A stretch of DNA of 64,000 nt from Ifrita kowaldi (GCA_013398055.1 VZRS01002658.1:194864-258863); one strand, 5' to 3'; counted from the first letter of the stretch, positions 47,288 through 61,889 are shown. Translations and numbers: made by a program. The notes: generated from the sequence alone by a model not told the origin.

Positions 47288-49099
47288 TTACTGCTGCTTG
47301 GGTTTAGGGAAAAAGTTAAATTTTGGGGTGTGTTCTGAAGAAAGTTCACACTGCTTCTGGCATTCCTGGGCTGAAAGCTCTGAAGTTCAGGAAATTTCTT
47401 TTCTCTAACTCTTGGAATTTTCTCACCCTGTGTAGTATTAAATTTGTGTTCTTTATCTCTGTCAATTATTGTCATGAGAAGACAGCATTTGATGTAATCT
47501 GTTCCCAGAGTGGAATGTTCAGAGTACTGTTACAAAATACTTTTGCTCATTGGTCACAGGGTGCATGAATTATCATGGTTGAATGGTCCTCATCTGAGTG
47601 GAAAGGATGCGATGTCTAGGAAAAAATATCCGTGAGATGAGATGTATCATTAACTTCAGATAGTTATGGACATGGTTGTACAAAACTGCCCACTTTGAGT
47701 CAACAGCTATAAAAGCACATTAGTTAACAGTTAACAAACTTAATGGCTACAGTCAACTCATAAAGCACATGTCTACACTGTGTTTTTTGCTGCATGTCAC
47801 AACATGAGCCACTGAACTGCGTTGTTACTTGCCAGCTTACATCTCTAATGCTGCTCATCTGCATCTGTAATAGTATCAAGAGAACCATTCACATCCTAAT
47901 GTCTCAAGCTATGGTGCCCACACAGGGCAGACCTCTCGTGTCTGTGCTCACTAGCTGCCTGCCTCGTGCACTCTACACATCGCTGGGTTATGTAAGAGCA
48001 ATGCTTCTGAGTCTTGTCCTTTCTAGTCCTTCCCTCTGCCTCAGGGCTGCTGCTGTCTTGCAAGTCAGGCTATGGCAACTGGCCTGATGCTCTTGGACTC
48101 CCCAGAGGGAACCCCAACATATATCCAAATCTGATCATCATGCAGAAACTGCTGCTACTGTAGCTGGAAGACTCTGCTGAGGAAATACTCCTGAAAGGGC
48201 AGAATGTTGTGTCTGGGCCTGGGCTTCGGTTGGAATCCCCTGGGATCTCCTCAGAGGCAGAAAATATTTAGTCTCTATAAAGCTAGGAATGGGACCACAT
48301 CACTGTATCCCAAGCTGACTGTCAGGGGTGAAAGCAGAACTTGCATGCATGAAGGTTCACACTGGAAAGCCTCCATTTCTAGTTACTTCCTGCTCTTCAG
48401 AAGCACCAATATCCTCCCTTTTCCTCATTTATCTCCGTGGAGAAGAGGCTGGAAACAGGAAAACAAATTTTTTTTCTGAAAAGGATTTAACTTTATGTCC
48501 TATGTGGCTTCAAAACAGTTGTTCTTCACTCAGTTTGGGGGGTGGAGTATGTGCTCTGGCCTTACCTCCTCCCCAGCTGGTGTGGACTTAAGACTGGATT
48601 TTTTGTGAATCTTCACCACGACTCATCACACTTAAATTTTTGTCCCATCAGTGTACACACTGCTAGAGATGAACTGTTTTCCTGAGGAAGATGGTCTGTT
48701 TCCATAGGCCCTGCTCCTTCTTTCATTTGAGGTTCTGTAAATCTACAGAGGATGCTTTCTGGACAATGCTATCCCTGCCATGGCAAATAGGAGCTGAACA
48801 GCAGTCAGGCGGCTGATAGAAGTTACACAAAACACTCAGCCTTTTTTCTGCTGAGGTGTCAATGACACAAGGTCTCTGACAATCTTTGAGTCACCCAGCT
48901 TTGGACTGAGGAGCTTGTCAGTGTGACTGAACTGCAGGAAAATGTTCTCCTTGCTTGTGGGACTATGGGGAAAGATATCCCAGACTTAAGCCCTCAAGAA
49001 ACGTTAGTGAAAATAGAGCTGAAAAGAAGATGTGGTGCAAATACTACTTCACCATGTTTTTACGCATAAGCAGAACTCATGGTATTCCTTTCAGTTGTA

Positions 49100-49175
49100 A
49101 CTGGTGTGGGTTTTGTGGTTGGGTTTGGTTTTTTTGTTTGGTGTGGGTTTTTTTTTTTGGTTTTTTTTTTTTTAT
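49100..49175. repeat. G/T-rich low-complexity tract
   Basis: Runs of gggttt, ggttttttt and long poly(T) with interspersed TTTGG, such as are common in bird genomes near retroposon tails. No longer repeat unit is stable. Confidence 0.8.
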
Positions 49176-52100
49176 TTATGCAAAGCTATTTTCCATAATC
49201 CCAAGGTGGAATGTCACTTTGGCAGAGGGGAAGAACATGATCAGGTTGAGGGAACACATGCATACCTACATGGATCATTTTTCATTGGAAAACTACCGGT
49301 ATGACTATAAACTTCATCCATAGCTGCCACAAAGCCAAGCTGTCAGTGCTCTATAAAGCACAGCAAACTGCATTGGAGACTCCTGTTCTCCTATGTCAAC
49401 ATGATGTATAGAGAAGATCTAGTCCTGGAAGCTGCTTCAGGTATTCATGCCCTGCCCAGCAAAGAGTGCTCTCCCCTTTCTGTCCTTCCTGATGTTGCAG
49501 GGACAGTGGCTGAGGAGGAGTTTAATGATTCAGCTGCTGTGATAGCATTTCGAAGTTGACATCCCGGAGTCTGGACCCTCACGCAAAGATCAGATGATAA
49601 ACCTTCTGACATAGCATCTTCCTTATTGCAAATAGGGTGTCACAGATTCTTGTGCTGTGAACACATGTGGCAAGCTGCCCCGTGGCATCTGCTATGGTTC
49701 CTGACCTGCCTTTGTCTTCTTCAGTGTGAATCAGAATCCCTGGGTGAGCCTGACATACAGAAACCCCAGAAAGCTCTTTGGCTGTCTTCTGTCAACATCA
49801 TCTCCAGTCCTTTGCTAACATAACTGAGTAATTATGTGAGCTTTATTCTAGTCCGCAGCTCGCTCTTCTGTGTCCCATAGGCATCTTCTTTCTTGCTGAG
49901 AACTAACAGGACAGTAAAGATTAGGGCCAAATCCTGAAGTGGCTGCTCTCTGGCATGCAGAACTTAAGTTTTTTAGCACACTGCTTGGTGGTTCTCATGA
50001 GGATTGAGGGCATCTTAGGGCGTTCCTGAGAACAGACTGCTCTCAGAAAATTTTGAGATTGTTTCAGAGGGTGAGAGAAAATTGCACTTGGCAATTCATG
50101 TTTCTACACAGTCAAGGAGTGCCCAACTACAAAAATTTCCTCTCAGCAGTTGCCAGTAAGTCTGAGGTGGATCTAGCTTCACTGTCTCTGACTACATCTG
50201 ATGGGCACAAGAAGGGAGAGGAAGAAAGGAAAAAAAATTGACAGATTGATAAGGTAGAGGTACTTGTGGACTGGTGTTCAAGGAACAGATTCCCTGCCTT
50301 CTTGTTTTGCAGAAGCTGCACTTCAGAAGTGTCTGTATGTAGTATTTATTACATGTTGGTACATGGAAAATATATTTCAGAGAACAATTTCTCTAGATTT
50401 CCAAGTGTCTAAGCCTAGCTTCTGTACTATAGACTCCTATTATCTTAGAATATTTTTATATTAATTGAATTATTTGAAGTCTTAATCTTACTGCTCTGTT
50501 TTGCAAGAGGGAAAGTTCAGCATTTGTAAAATCATTCAAGAAAATACTGGGATTCAATATAACTTTATTTTTTTTAGATGTTTTAGCTTTGGGTGTTATT
50601 TTTTCTTGTCAAGGTTTCTATTGTTTGTTGGACAAGTCCTTTACTGGAATATTTCCAAAATCAAAGGAGTCAATTCATTTGTTTCATATTCCAGTGGCTT
50701 TTTAAATGTTCATCTTTCAATCTGTATTTGTTGAAAAGTATAGTTATTTTATTTGTTTGGATTTTGTTTATCTTCTCAATATAATGCAGAAATGGACAAA
50801 AGAAATATGGCCTACATGACAGAAACATAGAGACAGTAAGAAATATTCCTGGTATATGGAACTTACAAGAGACAGAAACCTCAAAAAATTTACTTTAAAA
50901 ATAAAACCCTCTCCAGATATCCTATGGTTAAACATTTATTTGAAGTGAACCTTCAAAGATACCAAAGGTCTGTCTTCGTAAGTGAACATTTTTAGCATGA
51001 CAGTAAAAAATTTGTAAGGTTAAGAGAGATAAGGGGGCTCTCCACTGATTTGCCTGAGACTTAATTGAGTTGATTAAACAGTGCAGAAATGCACTTTTTT
51101 TGTGGAAGATCTGATGTTTTTACTAGGTTGTCACTTATTAACACCCAAGTACATTTTTACTGTGAAGAATAATATACCACTGTGCTTTTTTTTGTTCATT
51201 TCAATGTGATCATCAAAACGTAATTTTTGGTATCTGACAGGGAAGATAAATGGAGGATATGAAAAGCAGATGCCTAAATGAAACTACATAGTCTTAATTT
51301 CTATTGCCTGAATCTCTTTCCATATTTGATATGGGTAAATATATTGCATTGGTGTGTTTTGCAGTTAAATAAACAATCAGTCAAGCAAAGCCCTTGAGGG
51401 CTTATTTAAATAGAAATATGTGATGTGGATTCAGTACAGTAGGAATCCAAGGTCTGTGTAATTTAGGACCTTGTGTAATTTTCTGGTTGGTAAATCACAC
51501 GTGGTCTCCCTCACAGCAGTGACCTTAGTTAGATTTTGATATGGCAATAAATGTAGGCATAAATCATAATAAACTCCATGCCACATCATTTCTAGGAAAT
51601 AAAATTTCACAGTATGCACCGACTCCATCATAAACTCATTTTTCCAGCATTCATTACATTAACAATTCATCAATTAATTCTATTTGCCATATGATCCAAT
51701 GCATTGCTATTAACATAAGTAAGTAAATTGCAGTATGAATTACAGACTAGAAGGCTGGGGTTTTTTCATTCTTTTGAGAAAGCCTTTTGTGGGTGCTTCT
51801 CTTTGTTATACTCTTTGTTGATACATATTGAAGGGATTAGGAATTCTGGCTGTCATCTGGACAGCTTAGTGGGCACTCAGAAGTTGTGCAATCAGATTCT
51901 TCATTTCCTAGATGATTTTAGTATAATTAACTAGAAACAAATTGCAGGATTAACTGATTTTTTTAGCCAGTAACACTCTGCACTTAAAAGGTGTGACAGC
52001 TCCCTCTTCACCAGGTGAATAGATGAGCCAAGTTGCAACAACTAAGAGGCAGCAAAGGCATGAGCACTGGAAGTCTTCAGGAAAAGATTCTCTGAAGTAG

Positions 52101-53144
52101 CATTGCCAGTAATAAAATGTCCACATAGATACATGTAAATCATACTGCCCAGGGCCAAGCCTTGCTCCAAAAATTACTGTACGAAGGCCAACCTACCAAA
52201 CTGCGTTGTTCCAGAGGTCAGAGCAAAACTAAGTAAGGAGACAAACAGCTTTTCTACTGCAGGATGTGGCATGGTTACAGCAGACAGTGCTTCTCATGAT
52301 CCGTAGTTCTCCTCTTACAAGCACGCTAAGGTTTTACCTCAGCACCTTGGTAACTGTAGATCTTGGAGCAGATATTTTAAATACCTTAAAGACAATGGCA
52401 GTATGCTCTCCCCATATGAAACTCCCATCAAGTTGACCTGGTCCAGGATTCCCTTCAAGAAGATTATTTCACAACATTGAATTAAATCAAGATTTCTACT
52501 CACAGGTTTTTCAATAGATTTCAACATTAGGTATTTGTTGGAGCCTGGTACACATTATGATATTTTCCCTGAGAATTTAGAGCTGTCATATTACTCAAAG
52601 GACAGAAAATGCTATAGTCAGACATAACCAGTTAGCATATCAGAAGAAATATAAAAACTGTATTTTATTTCATCATTTTGTATATGAATACTCTAGGTTT
52701 CCCTTTTGGTTTTCTTGTTGGGGTTTTTTTGTTGTTGTTTTTTGTTTTAATTTGCATTTAACAAGGCTGTTCACGTCACAGGAATTGTCATGTGCTTGTT
52801 CTTACTGGCAGTAGAGTGTGAGGCAGCTGCTTTTTCTCTGTGTGATTTTTCTGAGCTGTACAAATTGAGACATTCCTAGTTTTTAAAACAAAAACTGGTA
52901 AAAAAATAGCTATTTTTTCAGAAGTTTTCTGCCACCATCTCTTCTCTTGAATGCAACCTTTGACATAGAACTAAATAGTGGCAAGTTTGAGGCCACTTTT
53001 TAAAAGCATCTTGCTAAAATTAGCCTTATTTGGAGGGGTGTGAATGAGAACGGAGTGAAAGCTCCTATTCCACAGAATGAGTCATAACAAATGTATCAGA
53101 GTATTGTTGGGAGGAAGTACACGAAAGTCTCTTTCAAGCTGAAT

Positions 53145-53233
53145 AAAAAAACCACCAAACCAAACAAAAAAAAAAAAGCCAAAAAACCCAAAACAACAAC
53201 AAAAAAACCCACACCAAAAAAACCCCCACACAA
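53145..53233. repeat. A/C-rich low-complexity tract
   Basis: About 90 bp of A and C with units such as caaaaaaaccc and aacaaca. It is the same kind of sequence as the 49100 tract on the opposite strand. Confidence 0.85.
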
Positions 53234-53459
53234 GTAGCACTTAAGAACAGAAAATATGTTTCTGTTATTGTTGGTGGATGACACATTGTATAAGACAGCT
53301 GCAAGTCTTCACTTCTCTGAACAATCCCCATCCTCCTCCACCCTGAACTATTTCCCTTTTAACGGATGATTTTGTTTCTTGATTAGGAATCTAATTCTGC
53401 AATACACTAAACTCACCCAGACTCAAGGGGCTTTAATTGGGAGGATTAAAGGGCATTAG

Positions 53460-53565
53460 AGAATCACAGAACCATAGAATATGCTGAGTTGGAAGGGACC
53501 CAATAGGACCACCGAATCCAATTCCTGACCCTGCACAGGATAACCCAAGAATCTTCCCAGGGGAT
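53460..53565 (-). mobile_element. CR1 LINE 3' fragment
   Basis: gaatcacagaaccatagaat is the inverse complement of the CR1 terminal repeats. It is followed by gttggaagggacccaatagg and ccctgcacaggataacccaa, a typical CR1 3' UTR. Truncated beyond about 53565. Confidence 0.88.
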
Positions 53566-53569
53566 ATGC

Positions 53570-55535
53570 AACACCTTACAGAATTGAAAACCTGAATAAA
53601 AGGCACTTCTCTTTGAACAGGTTTCCAGTCAGTACATATATCCAATGAATGAGAATGTCTGAGTTGGCACCTTTAGTATTATGATATATTCAGTCTTTGT
53701 CACCTTTTTACTATCGGGTTTAACATAAATGCCTCTTACAGCAAGAGCTCAGTGTCTGAACCTCATTCTTTAATCTTTGTGTGACCTGAGTTGGAGCAGC
53801 AGTGAACTTCTTATTGTATCCTTGTGATGTATGGGTGAAGGGGTCAGCGAAACTCTTTTGCTTCTGTTGTCACTCCAATGCTCTTTCCTTTTTGGAAAGG
53901 AGAGGAAAAACAACTAACTTGCAGCAAATCCATCTATGACACAGTTCACACAAACCCACTTTAGGCCCAGAACTTCAGGGGCTGATTTGGAAAACTCCAC
54001 AGGTACTCAGTGCAGGCTGGAGGGAACCATTCAGTGCATCTACACAGCACTGCTGCTCTGACTGATGCTCTGAAGGAGACAAGAGAGGAAAACCAGCTAA
54101 GTTAGAAGCCTGTAGTTCTACAGTGTGAATGTTATGTGTAGCGTAAAAGAGGAGTAACATCGATCCATCTCTCTGACATTGCTGAATCACAGTCCTGACA
54201 AAGTATTGTTGATAACAAGCTGGGCAAGACTCAGCATCAAATTCAGTGGGACCCTGCTCATGCAAGCTGAAGTGACAATGATAGTCTGAGCCACTTTTGG
54301 ATGACCTTCACCACTTTCTGATTTCTCTGAGAGGAGCTGGCTCCCACATTGCACTGCCAGATCCACCCCCACTCCCATATGTGATCATCAGTCCCTGTGG
54401 ACAAGAAGACTGACACAGCTTGTAGAGGCTAACTATTAATGTGCAGTAACACTTCTAGCTTCTATACTGGGCATGGGAAAGTCCACCCTGAATAGATTGA
54501 TGTGTTGGAAATGTGCCTAGCAATACAGAAAGCCTGAACTTTTTGTTAGTTTTTTTATTCTATTCCATTTTCCAGCATTCTTGATTTTTTGGCAAATTTC
54601 TATGTACTCTGATGGTTGATTTTTCCCACAAAACTGGAGAGTTCATAAAAAGTATAACAGTCAGGAAATGTACCTGGTCTGACTTTTAAAGGCAGTCAAT
54701 TTTCCTTACTAACATCTCAAGGCAGTGAATATGGCAATGGGATTAAGGGCAGGGGGTGGAGTGAAGAGAGAGAAAGAGAGGGAGAGAGAGAGAAGAGAGA
54801 GAAAGAGAGAGAAAGTTTCCAGAAGTTTTTGGCTGCTGCAAAGAGAAAGTGAGAGTCTCACCTAAACAACAAACTGCAATGTGAGCACAGCATCTACTAG
54901 AGACCAGGGAATCTGACATGAGATGGTGTGGGAGAAATCCAAGATCCCTCTTCTTGAATGCAGTTACTTTAGTAAACCGAAAAATATGCATTTTCTGTCT
55001 TTCTACTAAAGCTAGTTTCACTTGAGTAGTGCCAGAGTTAAGACTTAATGGTTTTGCTATGAAATCCTGTTTCTTTTTCACTTTCCACTGCTTGGGCTGT
55101 CTGTAATGTTTTGTTACCAAATGCGTGAAGTTCTGTTATATTGAAGTTTTAGTATTAGCAGTTTGATTATTTTAGCATGAACTCACAATTTCTCCTTTTA
55201 AGCAATCTTGTCTGAATTATCCCCTTCTCTTAAGGTCCTTCTACTTGAATAAAAGACTTAATCACTTTCCATTTTTCATATTTCCATGAGTCAGCTGTTT
55301 AAAATATATTAAAAAATTTCTACAAATCTGAAATCACCTGTAAAAAGATTAAATCAACTTCTTGAAGCTGTAGTTCAGACACGAAAAAAAGCCAACACAA
55401 TCCTGGTTTGAATTCCATATAGAAATACAAGAAGTATTAGTGTCCTGTAGGCAATGTGTGGAGAGGACCTGGTAAGCTCCTATATGAAAGAGTCTACAAT
55501 TTTTTCATCCATATTCAAGAAACAGGAACTAACTT
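53570..55535. other. Intergenic DNA, nothing recognised apart from a GA tract
   Basis: Mixed-composition sequence without a recognisable gene or mobile element. The (GA)n tract at 54763-54815 is listed separately. Confidence 0.55.
54763..54815. repeat. GA-rich microsatellite
   Basis: Uninterrupted purine tract of gaga, gaaa and ggag units, about 53 bp. Such tracts can form triplex DNA, but no gene lies nearby. Confidence 0.92.
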
Positions 55536-55539
55536 TGAA

Positions 55540-55860
55540 TGGGTGTAGGAAATGGCAATTAGTTTGATCAGGGATATGAAGAACCTACTACACAAGAGAA
55601 GACTGAAAGCTTTTTGCTTATTGAGCCTGGCAAGATGAAATCAGAGACAGAATATGGTTACTTCCTGAAAACATATCTGAGAAGGAAAGGGAGAGGGAAG
55701 GTTACTCCAACTGGAGGATAGTACTGACACTCTAAAAAAGAATAAAAATATAAACAGTCAGTGGATTCACCTGAGGAGGAAACAGGAATATTTCCTAACA
55801 TCAGAGCAGTGAAGCTCTGAAATACCCTTCCAGAGGGATAACTCAGAGCTTTTGTACTTC
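55540..55860 (+). mobile_element. Old CR1-type LINE remnant
   Basis: gatatgaagaacctactaca, then gagaagactgaaagc and attgagcctggcaagatga, followed by agagcagtgaagctctgaaa, follow the order of the 3' part of an ancient CR1 ORF2 (LFSLE/RLRGD region and the final helices). Many indels; no open frame remains. Confidence 0.6.
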
Positions 55861-55869
55861 AGCGACCAA

Positions 55870-58800
55870 GAAACTGCTTATATGACTCTGGTTATGATGA
55901 GTCATTCTGTTTTAGCAGGTAGCCTGAAGCATCTATCTTGAACACAGTTTCTCAGTCTTGTGAAATTTGCATAATTCAGGATTTCTTAGGAAAAGACTAA
56001 GTCACAAGTTACAGGGAGAGAGCTGCACCTTTTCTGACCTGTACACTCACAGGCATTTGCTACGTGAACCATAATAGCTGCCAGACTACAAACTGCACCA
56101 TAGCCACTGCCATTAGCTTTAGCTCTAGAAATATGCTATTTTTAAGCAAATTGGATACCACAAAACTTGGGACTGGAAGGTCTTCAATACCAGGATTAAT
56201 AAGTCATGCTCTGTATCACTTCTGACAGTGAGCAGTGATGAACAAATTACCCTGCAAATAATTGCTTTTAGACCAGTACAGTCCGTGTCCAACAGCCACT
56301 TGCAGGATGTTAAGTTCTATTTCTTACAAAGCATTTCGAGCCAACCTGTTAATCCTCATAGTTATAGTGTTGTTTTAATGAGTTGAGTTCTGCTCTGTGT
56401 TGGATATCTTGCTTCTTTGGGTCATACTAAAACAACCTCTTTTTCCTGCACTCTTTTTAATTGGGAAATAAATCAAATCCCTCTTTGCTCATTCTTATAA
56501 AAAGCATACATAAAAAATAAAACCACAAATTGTCTCTAAATCATTGTGCTTAGGCCTAATGTTTCCCAGGCAATGTAACAAACATAGACAGTATTCTCCA
56601 AAACTACTTTAGTAATTAAAACACATCCACCCTTTCAGAAAAACAAAGGACTGAAGGGGATCTTCTGGATATCATGAAGCTATTGTGAACTACTCCATTA
56701 TATTATCTTCTTCATAAATCAGCCAGCTCCATTTCAAGACCAGTTACTTTATTTCCCCTTTCTACATACACCACTACTACAAAAATTTAAATATTGACAC
56801 ATATATCTCAGCCAAATGTATTCATGGGCTTCTTGTGCCAACATCTTTTGCCAACCTAAACAATTCCTCTCTCTTCCCAAAACTTAGCCTTTTAAATATA
56901 TGCTGCAATCATATCTCCTATCAGTCTTATATTTGCTGTGATAAAAACCTTCTTCTTTGAGTATTTGCACTGCAGATTTCAGTATAATATATATACATCT
57001 CAAAGCAGGATTTGATGAGGGCAATTGTCCTGTGACAGCTGGTGGATCTTTGACAAGATTTTTCTTTGCAGTTTCCATGTATTTAGTAACCTTACTATAG
57101 TGTCTTGTGCAACAGCATTTTAACACATGCAAAGATCAGCCAAAGAATAAGAAATTTTAATGCAGACTTAAATATATACAAATGTATTACGAAAATACAG
57201 GTTCACATTTAAAGTAACAATTCACTGCTTTCTACACGGTAGATTGTTTATTCCTCCTGTGTAAGTGGCTACAGGCAGGACTGAGGTACATATGTGGGTG
57301 GCTAGAGGGGATAAAGTATATGTATTGATGTCATGAGAAAAATAAAGTCTTCTATCACTTTTTGCTCAGCGCATTTCAGGTATCAAAAGAAAAAAAAAAT
57401 AATATTGCATGACATACTTTTTATTCAGGAAAATGATATAAATCCATCATATGAATAATACTCCAAATTAAATACCCTAGAATCCTCTGTTGGGTTCAAC
57501 GAATTTTGCAAGATACATTTTCAATGATCATGTCATCTCTTACTGATGAATAGTAATTGCAGAAGTGGAACAGTACAACCGTTTTTTTGGTGCCTTATAT
57601 TGTATTGTTCAGAAGAGAAAGTGAACAAAAAGATCAAATGCAAAATCCAGTGGCAGTTGTAGGAAGTTATCTAGGTGATATTTTTCTTTGAAGAAAAAAC
57701 TTGAAGAGCAAATGTTCTAAATCAAGAAGAAAAATTACGTGCAATATCCAAAATTTTGCATTCTTCCTTACCACTTAAAAATTTAGCTTCATCTCATCAA
57801 ACAGCTGCAAACATGTCATTTTAGTCCACTTCAGAGTACATATATGCATAATGCATACTTAGTTATAAAGTATACACGTCGGAAGACTGATGAGCAAGGA
57901 CATACGCCATGTACCTAGTCATAGAATCTGGCATCTTTGTAGTCAATTACAAGCCCCAGTTGTAAACATCCTTCTCCTCGGGGAATATTTCAGTAATTAA
58001 TGAATGCTGTTGTATGCAGAGATGGAGCAGAGTGTGCTGACATTCAGAGAACTTCCTTCCCACCATGCTAGGCAGAGCTGAAGTTAAAAATGTGTCAGTA
58101 TATATTTATACTCCTTCTTTTCCAAGGGCAGAAGGGCTGTTTAAGTCTTTCACATCTGGCTGCTCTCTCCCACCCTTTTCCTGTGGGAAGCTCTCTTACA
58201 TCTTCGGCTACAGAGAAGGGGAAGAATAGCTGTTTGAGGGACTACACAGCAACCCAAAGGTCAGTGAAATCTTCCTGGGAAAGCTGATTAAAAGTATTAC
58301 TTTATTCTCAAAAGTGATATTTTAAAAATTCTGGTCAGTTTTCTGAGCGACAGAGACATGCTGAACCACAGAAACTGATTTAGGAGAGCTGGAGATTGTG
58401 ATAAGCAGGAGCTTGAGGATACAGTGTAAAACTGCTGAACTGAAACTAAAACGTATGGCGAACATCAAAGTAATAGACTGTTAATTAATTAAAGACCAGT
58501 GCTATTGATGTAGAATTGCCTTTGGCATTAAAATTAACTATCTGACTGAAACGTGTCGAGCAGCTCATGTTTCTCATGATGTGTCTACAGTGCACAATTG
58601 GCATGGAGTGCTAAAGTGCCTCCAGACTTTTGGAGAACTAAGTTCACATGTCAGGTAAAATACAACAGCAGAGACACAAAGCTCTGTATGAATAGCTACC
58701 AGAATCCAGAGTCAAAGACTTGTTTGTTAAAAGATAACCTGAGCATCCTTTACACAGAAACATACAAACCTTTACACAGAGGTTTGTTCTCAAGTGTGAA

Positions 58801-61800
58801 CTTCTTTCAGGAACCCCAGAAGCTCCATGAGACAGCATCTGTATCTGGTTATCCAAGCTTTCTTTATAAATCACAGGCAAGGTACTATCGTCCCTCTAAA
58901 CTGAAAAGTTTGGACTCTTCAAGACAGCTGAGTGTGTGAGGACATTAAATCACACAGTCTATGGGTTCTGTTGACGCTGGGAAAGAAGAACAGTTTATGG
59001 TTCAGAAGATATTCCAAGCTTGCAGAACTAATAACAATAGCAGTACCCAACAGCATCACTTTTCCAGGACCATATTTAGTTCCAGTTTAAGCCTTAGCAT
59101 TTCAATTCTGCTGCAACACATTATAGTTTTCTTTCTGCTGCTCTCCCTATCAGACAAGCATGCACAGGCAGATGCTAATTTTGTGCAGAACTCCACTGAG
59201 TAATGCATGTGATGCATAAGTAGTGCATACAATTTCTGAATTTAGCTAGCAGCTCTACATAGATCAGATTGAAAAACTTGCAGCTATTTCATGTCTTAGA
59301 AAGAGCCAATAACCAAAATCGCTACCCCAAGTTAATTTAAGAGATTACCTCCTTAACTTCTCTCAGACAAATTAAGGTGTCAATTCGCTGCACAGGTCAT
59401 GTGGAAAAGTAGAAGAGATGAAAAGAAGCCAACCCTCACAATCCCATAAGGCACATTTCTTTCCCTAAATGGGACAAAACTCATGCTGCTGGTTCAGCTT
59501 CAGCAGGTCACCTAATACTATCTTACTGAGGCCACTCATGTGATTCATTATGGCTAATCAAACCCTAAGTACTTAAGCAAATTCTGATCCCAGAAGAGAA
59601 TATGTTGAGCCTGCAAACAGAGGCTGTTAAGCAGTGGTTAATATGTAAGCAACCTGCTGAAAACGGAAACAAAAAGTGTATTTTCTTTGCTGATGAGGCT
59701 GGGCAAGTTTCTAGGCATGCATTCCTTCTACTTTTAAAAGTTTCATTGACATGGCCTCAGTTGCTCAATGCCTGAGACTTGCCATAGGTTGTTGGAGGTA
59801 CTTGTTAGTTACCTCAGTGTTGTTCACTGGAAACAGGAGATGATTGCAGCTCTCCTGCCACTCCCCCTTACACTCCCCTTGGTACACCCCCTTGAAGTCT
59901 CAAATGGCAAGCCTGCTTTAGGCAGCTGAGGATCAAGTCCTGCTAGAACATTTTCCTACTGGGGAAAAGCAATAATTCATTTTTGACTCTACACAGCCAA
60001 GTCCTCTAAAGAAAATAAATCTCCAACTATTAAAAATTGTCATCCAGTGTTCATGAAAATTTTCTTTTAAACCTTCATACTTCTTTTTTCCCTGCAAGTG
60101 GGTAATTAATTACTTACACAGATACACTACTTTTCCACAATTTATTTAAATGCTGTTTTGTTGTTGTTGAGTCTAATAAAATGCTGTGGTTTTTATTTAT
60201 TAATGCGGATTAAAAATACTTCTTGGCTTTTTCTTCCTTTGCAAACTTTTTCCCTCTCTGTGTTTGCATTTTAAAAGTTTAAAGGACAATCTGTCCTGCA
60301 TAATAAAAGTCCTTAGTTATCTAATGGCTAAATGTAGCCCAGGCAGCCAAAACATGAACCTTCTGCTCTGCTACATAATTTTGTCATGGCCATATCAGCA
60401 TTAACCTGTTTTCAAGGAAGAGTGCCTTCATTTTTACAGCATTTACATTACTCAAAGAACCACTGTCTATGAATAACTTTGCCATGAGCTAGGTGGTGAA
60501 GAGGGAGGAGGCTAGAGCTTAGCCTCCTCCACCCGGATCACCAGCCAGCACAGCTCTCAAATACGTGTTTAAACTTCAAGACATTAAGTTTGCTATACGT
60601 TCATTAAGTATATTAGTACTATCTCTTCAACATTTCCTCCTGTCAATAGGACACACAGGACAAAAAATACTCAGAACAGAAATAATTAAATAGAAAAACC
60701 CAGTGAAGAACAGGAAGATGAAAGGAACACATTAACAGAGGAAAATACTAGAATTTTCAAAATGAGAATACAGTCTTATGTTTCAATTGCTTCACTCATG
60801 TAGAAGATGAATAGTGGGGAAAGAAAAAGGATGCATTATTTTTTCACTTTGTTTTGTACACATGATAAAAATTTCCTTGCATTTATCAGCTAAAGAATGT
60901 GGTGGAGAATGATCATTTCATATTCATGCAACAAAAGCACATACAGTGCAGCAAGAATATGCTGGGTAACTGCAAATTTCACAAAACTAATTTTGTATCA
61001 CAGATTTGGTGAGACTAATTTATTCTGTTGTGCTTAATTATTGTAGCATCTGACTTCTCACATGTAATGTAGTATATAGAGCATTTAGTGAAACACTTGT
61101 GTTTACAAATCCAGTCACTCGAAAACTACCCTTTAGTAGTATTCATTAGATTTTATATATCACATACATAATTTCCTGATACGGATTGAACATTTACTCA
61201 GAACTGTTGTTCTGCACACATGGCTAGGGCAAGGGCAAATAACTTTCTGATTGCCAATGTTTTGAATAGGCTGCCCCCTTAGTCACATGATTTCTCTGAA
61301 TAACTGATGCGTATTCTGACAAAAATCTTCACTGTATTGCTTACCTTATTGATGTAGCTATTTCTTAGTAGGCTGATGACACTGTACCTGAAATATTCAG
61401 AAAAGGGAAGATGAAAAATTCTAATGATAATTTAAACGTAAAAGTAGCCCAACCACATGGGAACACAACATGACTGTGTAACAGAATGGTCAATGATTAT
61501 TTTTCTGCAAATAAACAGAATAGTTTAATTTATAGCCATAAATTCACTTATGAAGTGCTAAGTCACTAAACAGTCACCCCCCAAATATGCTTCTGCTCTT
61601 CTTGTCAGATTGGCCCTCTGCATGATCTTCCTCTGTGAGAAGCAAGAGACTCACAGAATGAGAACTCAATCAGAGTTATAAATGTCTGACTTCTTTCAGA
61701 TTTGCAGTTTTGAAAGAGTTTCCCTGTAGAAGGAGAAAGGCAAAACCTAGCCAGGTTAAAGATGGAATTTAAAGTACTTTTGAAAGGAAGTTCATGAAAG

Positions 61801-61880
61801 CCTACAGTAGGGATGCATGTGTGTGGGTATATGCATACATAATGTACATATTTACATATACATGTACACACACACACCAT
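55870..61880. other. Intergenic DNA, no recognised gene
   Basis: AT-rich, with scattered poly(A) hexamers and a short CA repeat (about 61866-61878). One isolated exon-like signal at 61345-61387 is described separately. Open frames up to 113 codons have no recognisable homology. Confidence 0.55.
61345..61387 (-). other. Orphan exon-like segment with strong splice sites
   Basis: On the minus strand a pyrimidine-rich acceptor (cttcccttttctgaatatttcag) precedes 43 nt that end AAG|gtaagc, a near-consensus donor. One frame is fully open across it (YSVISLLRNSYINK, with the first base belonging to the codon before). I do not recognise the peptide. It could be an exon of an unknown or upstream minus-strand transcript, an upstream noncoding exon of MTMR7, or chance. 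Confidence 0.25.
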
Positions 61881-61889
61881 ATATGGTGA

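Larger units (their letters stand above)
46900..53450. other. Intergenic DNA with simple repeats
   Basis: No gene recognised. It holds G/T-rich low-complexity DNA at 49100-49175 (ggtttttt-type) and at 52705-52750 (gttttttgttgttg). The longest open frames (up to 122 codons) include low-complexity translation and show no family resemblance. Confidence 0.6.

Noticed and set aside
48955..49323. 122-codon plus-strand open frame
   Set aside because: The middle is a translated poly(T)/G-T tract (runs of Phe, Gly, Trp). Chance frame in low-complexity DNA.
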